Assembly: GCA_946620335.1 (NCBI GenBank)
Contig: CAMONF010000326.1
Coordinates: 1 to 9,429, forward strand
Direction: 5' to 3'
Source: an uncultured Clostridia bacterium
Lineage (GTDB): Bacteria > Bacillota > Clostridia > Lachnospirales > Lachnospiraceae
DNA length: 9,429 nt
The notes under the pieces were generated by a model that did not search any database, had not been told where the DNA came from, and saw only the letters and a list, made by a program, of their open reading frames with translations. Below, in pieces: positions 5,953 to 9,429 of this stretch (within the stretch, counting starts at the first letter, position 1; the number at the start of each line of letters is the position of its first letter). The position numbers were made by a program, and so were the translations under genes.

Positions 5953-7692
5953 ATGGCAGTTGAAGTATTTATGCCCAAGGCGGGCATGGACATGCAGGAG
6001 GGGACCATCATCCGCTGGCTGGCCGCGGTAGGCGACCGGGTGGAAGAAGGGGAGCCGCTCCTGGAAATCGAGACAGACAAGGTCAGCATGGAGGTGGAGG
6101 CGCCGGCCTCCGGCGTCCTGCTGACCAAATATTTTGATGACGGGAGCGTCGTTCCGGTGGTCACCGTCATCGGCTATATCGGCGAGGCTGGCGAGCACGT
6201 GCCGGATGCCCCCACCATGGCCGGCGGTCAGGTCAGGGCTGAGGACGAGGCAATCCTTAAGAAGGGGAGCAGCAAGAAGGACGAGCGGGACTTCCCCTAT
6301 CGGGTGGCGGTCATCGGCAGCGGGCCAGCGGGCTATATGGCGGCCGTCAGGGCCGGCAGGATGGGCGCGAAGACCATCCTCTTCGAGGGCAAAAAGCTTG
6401 GCGGCACCTGCACCAACGTGGGCTGCATTCCCATGAAGACCTACAACAACACGGCCCGTGACGTCGACGATATCCGGAAGAGCCGGGAGCGGGGCATCGT
6501 GATCGGTGATGAGCCGGTGCGCGTCGATATGCAGAAGGTCCACGACTTTAAGGACAGTGTGACCGAGCGGATGGGAAAGGGCGTCGCGACCCTTCTCAAG
6601 GATGCTGCCGTCGAGGTGGTGCCGGAGGAGGCGCTTCTCATCGGTCCCCACACCATCCGGGCCGGGCAGAAGACCTACCAGGCTGAGCAGATCATCCTGG
6701 CCAGCGGTTCCCTGGCCCAGACCCTGACGTATCCCGGTGTGGACCAGCCGGAAATCCTGATCTCGGACGGCATGTTCGACCTCACGGAGGTGCCGGACCG
6801 CCTGGTGATCGTGGGCGGCGGCGTCATCGGCTGCGAGATGGCCTCCGCCTTCAGCCGCTTCGGCTCCAAGGTGACGGTGGTGGAGCAGCAGGAGTACCTG
6901 GTGCCCACTTTTGACCGGGAGGTCTCCGAGGCGGTCCGGGAGAGCTTCCTCGCCGCCGGCATCACCGTGATCAACGGCGGAAAGATCGAGCGCTTCGACC
7001 GCCGGGACGACCATCCGGTGGTGGTCCTTGTGGATGGCCGTGAGCTGGAAGCGGACCTGGTCCTCATGGCGGTGGGGCGGAAGCCCAACCTGGCCTGCCT
7101 GGGCGTCATGAAGGACAGACTGGACTATGAGCGGGGAAAGATCATGGTGGACGAGTACTGCCGGACCAACATCCCCCACATTTTCGCCTGCGGCGACATC
7201 TCCAACAGGAGCATCCACGCCCACTCGGCCATGAAGATGGGCGAGGCGGCGGCTTCCACGGCCTGCGGCAGGGCCAAATCCACCGGCCTGAACCGGGCGC
7301 CGCTCTGCCTCTACGGCATACCCGAGGCGGCCGGCATCGGCCTCACGGAGAGAGAGGCCAGGAAGCGCGGAGACATCATGATCGGCCGCTTCCCCTTTGC
7401 CTACAACGGCCGGGCCGTGGCCATGGGCAAGCCGGAGGGCTTCGTCAAGGTCATCGCGGACCGGGCCTACGGAGAGATCCTGGGCGTTCACATCGTGGGC
7501 GCGGCGGCCTGTGAGATGATCGTGGAGGCCAAGACCATGATGGACATGGAGATCACGGTCTACGAGGTGGCGGAGATCATGCATCCCCACCCGACCTTCT
7601 CCGAGGCCTTCATGGAGGCCTGCGCCGACGCCATCAGCGACTGCCTGAACCTGGTGCGCGCAGGCAGCGAACCTGCCCAAGAAAGGAAATGA
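5953..7692 (+). CDS. acoL: Dihydrolipoamide dehydrogenase (E3) with N-terminal lipoyl domain
   Basis: Flavoprotein that reoxidises dihydrolipoamide with NAD+. At 579 residues it is about 110 longer than ordinary E3. Residues 1-80 are a lipoyl domain with the modifiable lysine in EIETDKVSME (K43). A polar, charged linker of about 35 residues follows. FAD-binding GSGPAG is at 122-127, the redox disulfide is C153/C158 in GGTCTNVGC, the NAD-binding VGGGVIG lies near 287-293, and HPHPTFSE near the C terminus supplies H546 and E551. The CTNVGCIPMK wording departs slightly from the usual CLNVGCIPSK. AAGGAGA at 5942-5948 overlaps the E2 stop. Lipoyl-bearing E3 proteins are known from Firmicutes such as Clostridium magnum AcoL; here it is the only lipoyl domain in the cluster. 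Confidence 0.94.
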   Translation: MAVEVFMPKAGMDMQEGTIIRWLAAVGDRVEEGEPLLEIETDKVSMEVEAPASGVLLTKYFDDGSVVPVVTVIGYIGEAGEHVPDAPTMAGGQVRAEDEAILKKGSSKKDERDFPYRVAVIGSGPAGYMAAVRAGRMGAKTILFEGKKLGGTCTNVGCIPMKTYNNTARDVDDIRKSRERGIVIGDEPVRVDMQKVHDFKDSVTERMGKGVATLLKDAAVEVVPEEALLIGPHTIRAGQKTYQAEQIILASGSLAQTLTYPGVDQPEILISDGMFDLTEVPDRLVIVGGGVIGCEMASAFSRFGSKVTVVEQQEYLVPTFDREVSEAVRESFLAAGITVINGGKIERFDRRDDHPVVVLVDGRELEADLVLMAVGRKPNLACLGVMKDRLDYERGKIMVDEYCRTNIPHIFACGDISNRSIHAHSAMKMGEAAASTACGRAKSTGLNRAPLCLYGIPEAAGIGLTEREARKRGDIMIGRFPFAYNGRAVAMGKPEGFVKVIADRAYGEILGVHIVGAAACEMIVEAKTMMDMEITVYEVAEIMHPHPTFSEAFMEACADAISDCLNLVRAGSEPAQERK

Positions 7693-7693
7693 C

Positions 7694-8554
7694 ATGTTTT
7701 TGACAAGGACTATCAGCGGTATCGTGCTGGTCATCATCGCGCTGGCCACCATCCTGACCGGCGGGCCGGTGCTCATCGCGACCCTCCTCATCTGCTCCCT
7801 GATCGGCATGCAGGAGGTCTACGGCGCCCTGGAGATCGTGGAGGGAAATGAAGCCCAGGTGCGATCAAGCACCCCTCTGGAGAAGGAGAGCGCGGCAACG
7901 CCCCAGGGGAAATGGAATCCCCTTTCTCTGGCGGGCTTCGCGGGGGCCGTCATTTACTACCTGGTATTGTATTTGGCGCCGGGTCAGTACTACCTGGTCA
8001 GCATCGTGGGGACGGTTCTTCTTATTCTGGCGGTGTATGTGGCTACATTTCCCCGCTTCGTGGCGGAGCAGGCTGTTTCGGCGGTCTTCGGCTTCCTCTA
8101 TGTGGCGGTCATGCTTGGCTTCATTTACCTGATCCGGTGCGAGGAGAACGGCAAGATCCTGGTATGGCTTGTCTTCTTAAGCTCCTGGGGCGCGGATACC
8201 TGCGCCTACCTGGCCGGCAGGGCCTTCGGGCGGCACAAGATGGCGCCGGTCCTCTCCCCCAAGAAGTCGGTGGAGGGGGCTGTGGGCGGTATTCTCGGTG
8301 CCGGGCTCCTGGGGCTCATCTATGCCCTCTATTTCAAGATGCCGTCGGCGGGGTGCTTCGTGACCTGTGCGGCGGGTGCCGTCATTTCTATCTTCGGTGA
8401 TCTGGCGGCTTCGGCCATCAAGCGCGACAAGGGCATCAAGGACTACGGGAAGCTGATTCCGGGGCACGGCGGTATCCTGGACCGCTTCGACAGCGTGATT
8501 TTTACGGCGCCGGTCATCTATATGCTCTCCCTGCTGCTGATCGCGGCGGGCTGA
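7694..8554 (+). CDS. cdsA: Phosphatidate cytidylyltransferase (CDP-diglyceride synthase)
   Basis: Membrane enzyme that makes CDP-diacylglycerol from phosphatidate and CTP, the branch point of phospholipid synthesis. The 286-residue protein has many hydrophobic segments, beginning with one or two near residues 5-35. The family signature is complete at about 240-266: SAIKRDKGIKDYGKLIPGHG then GILDRFD. SWGADTCAYLAGRAFGRHK and the SPKKSVEGAVGG loop near residue 190 also fit. A polar stretch around residues 50-75 lies between the first hydrophobic regions. The ATG comes one base after the E3 stop, with AAAGGAA at 7682-7688 as ribosome binding site, so it is very probably co-transcribed with the dehydrogenase genes although it is functionally a backbone gene of this cluster. 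Confidence 0.96.
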   Translation: MFLTRTISGIVLVIIALATILTGGPVLIATLLICSLIGMQEVYGALEIVEGNEAQVRSSTPLEKESAATPQGKWNPLSLAGFAGAVIYYLVLYLAPGQYYLVSIVGTVLLILAVYVATFPRFVAEQAVSAVFGFLYVAVMLGFIYLIRCEENGKILVWLVFLSSWGADTCAYLAGRAFGRHKMAPVLSPKKSVEGAVGGILGAGLLGLIYALYFKMPSAGCFVTCAAGAVISIFGDLAASAIKRDKGIKDYGKLIPGHGGILDRFDSVIFTAPVIYMLSLLLIAAG

Positions 8555-8584
8555 GGCGGCGCCTTTCGGAGGGTTTACTGTTTC

Positions 8585-9429
8585 ATGAAATGGATCATTG
8601 CGTTTCTCATATTTTCCCTGCTCATCCTCTTTCATGAGTACGGCCACTTCCTGGTCGCGAAAATGAGCGGCGTCACGGTGGAGGAGTTCTCCCTGGGCTT
8701 CGGCCCCAGGCTCCTCACCACCGTCTACAAGGGAACCAGGTATTCGGTCAAGCTCCTTCTCTTCGGCGGATCCTGCCAGATGAAGGGGGAGTTGGACGAG
8801 TACGACGAGGAGACCGGCGAGTGGGTCGAGAGCGGCGCCGGCCCTGAGGAGGGCTCCTTCCAGAGCGTTTCCCTGGGCAAACGGGCGGCCATCGTCTTCG
8901 CCGGACCCTTCTTCAACTTTCTGCTGGCCTTCATCGGCGCTGTCATCGTCATCGGCGTCGTGGGCTACGATCCCGCCGAGGTCCTCTATGTGGCGCCCGG
9001 CTCACCGGCCGCGGAGGCAGGTCTCGCCGAGGGCGATATGATCACCGAATTCATGGGTGAGCGCGTGGTCATCGGCCGCGATGTCTCTACCTGGTCCATC
9101 TTCCACGACCTGACGGAGGAGACGGAGCTGTCTCTGACCTACGAGCGGGACGGGGAGAAGCATTCCGTCGTCTTCGATCCCTACGTGACCGTACGGTACA
9201 TGATGGGCATCAATTACAACCTGGATGAGCCGAAGGCGGTGATCCAGGCCGTGTCGGAGGGCGCGCCTTTCGCCGAGGCCGGCGGAATGGCGGGGGATGT
9301 GGTCATTTCCATCAACGGAAATGAAATCACGACATCCCAGAGCATGAATGAGTACTTCGACGCCAATCCCATGGACGGGAGCGAAATGACCATCGTGGTC
9401 CTGAGGGGCGGCGAGGAAGTCACCCTGAC
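8585..9429 (+). CDS. rseP: Site-2 zinc metalloprotease RseP/RasP, 5' part (runs off the window)
   Basis: Intramembrane metalloprotease that cuts membrane-anchored proteins such as anti-sigma factors and signal-peptide remnants. The visible 281 residues start in a hydrophobic helix containing the zinc-binding HEYGH at 17-21, then FSLGFGPRL, a GG-x-x-x-MKGE segment and an acidic loop near 65-90. AGPFFNFLLAF at 106-116 opens the second membrane segment. Two PDZ-like modules follow, one from about 130 (VAPGSPAAEAGLAEGD) and one from about 215 (VSEGAPFAEAGGMAGD). The C-terminal LDG-type metal-binding motif would lie beyond the edge, so completeness cannot be judged. GGAGGG at 8568-8573 lies 11 bases before the ATG. 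Position after cdsA is typical of this protease. Confidence 0.93.
   Translation, partial: MKWIIAFLIFSLLILFHEYGHFLVAKMSGVTVEEFSLGFGPRLLTTVYKGTRYSVKLLLFGGSCQMKGELDEYDEETGEWVESGAGPEEGSFQSVSLGKRAAIVFAGPFFNFLLAFIGAVIVIGVVGYDPAEVLYVAPGSPAAEAGLAEGDMITEFMGERVVIGRDVSTWSIFHDLTEETELSLTYERDGEKHSVVFDPYVTVRYMMGINYNLDEPKAVIQAVSEGAPFAEAGGMAGDVVISINGNEITTSQSMNEYFDANPMDGSEMTIVVLRGGEEVTL

Noticed and set aside
5668..7809. 713-codon open frame on the - strand opposite E3
   Set aside because: It lies antisense to a fully recognisable E3 and parts of E2 and cdsA. Its composition is rich in His, Asp, Gly and Val, as expected from the complement of GC-rich codons, with no recognisable domain.

Overview
The window is a GC-rich bacterial chromosome segment with every convincing gene on the + strand. 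Strong AGGAGG-type ribosome binding sites, a pyrH-frr-dxr-cdsA-rseP housekeeping backbone and a dihydrolipoamide dehydrogenase with an N-terminal lipoyl domain suggest a high-GC Firmicute, probably an anaerobic Clostridia-type organism. No rRNA or other species marker is present, so this is an inference of moderate strength.

Layout: bases 1-156 hold a 43-bp-period tandem repeat with perfect palindromes (REP-like). An extended -10 promoter (TATAAT at 208-213) follows and leads into pyrH (UMP kinase). A 179-bp structured spacer separates pyrH from frr (ribosome recycling factor). dxr (MEP isoprenoid pathway) overlaps the frr stop by one base. After a 57-bp gap containing a strong stem-loop comes a four-gene 2-oxoacid/acetoin dehydrogenase complex: E1 alpha, E1 beta, E2 and E3. 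cdsA (CDP-diglyceride synthase) starts one base after the E3 stop. Last is the 5' part of rseP/rasP (site-2 metalloprotease), which runs off the right edge.

The backbone is a variant of the common bacterial order pyrH-frr-uppS-cdsA-dxr-rseP. Here uppS is absent, dxr lies before cdsA instead of after it, and a complete thiamine-diphosphate dehydrogenase complex sits between them. Tight spacing and overlaps suggest that dxr through rseP can be co-transcribed. This would tie nucleotide, translation, isoprenoid and phospholipid functions to acyl-CoA production from acetoin or pyruvate.

The most unusual feature is the domain arrangement of the complex. The E2 has no lipoyl domain; it starts directly with two tandem peripheral-subunit-binding domains followed by the catalytic acyltransferase domain. 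The only lipoyl domain encoded in the cluster is at the N terminus of E3. The swinging arm therefore appears to have moved from the core subunit to the dehydrogenase subunit.
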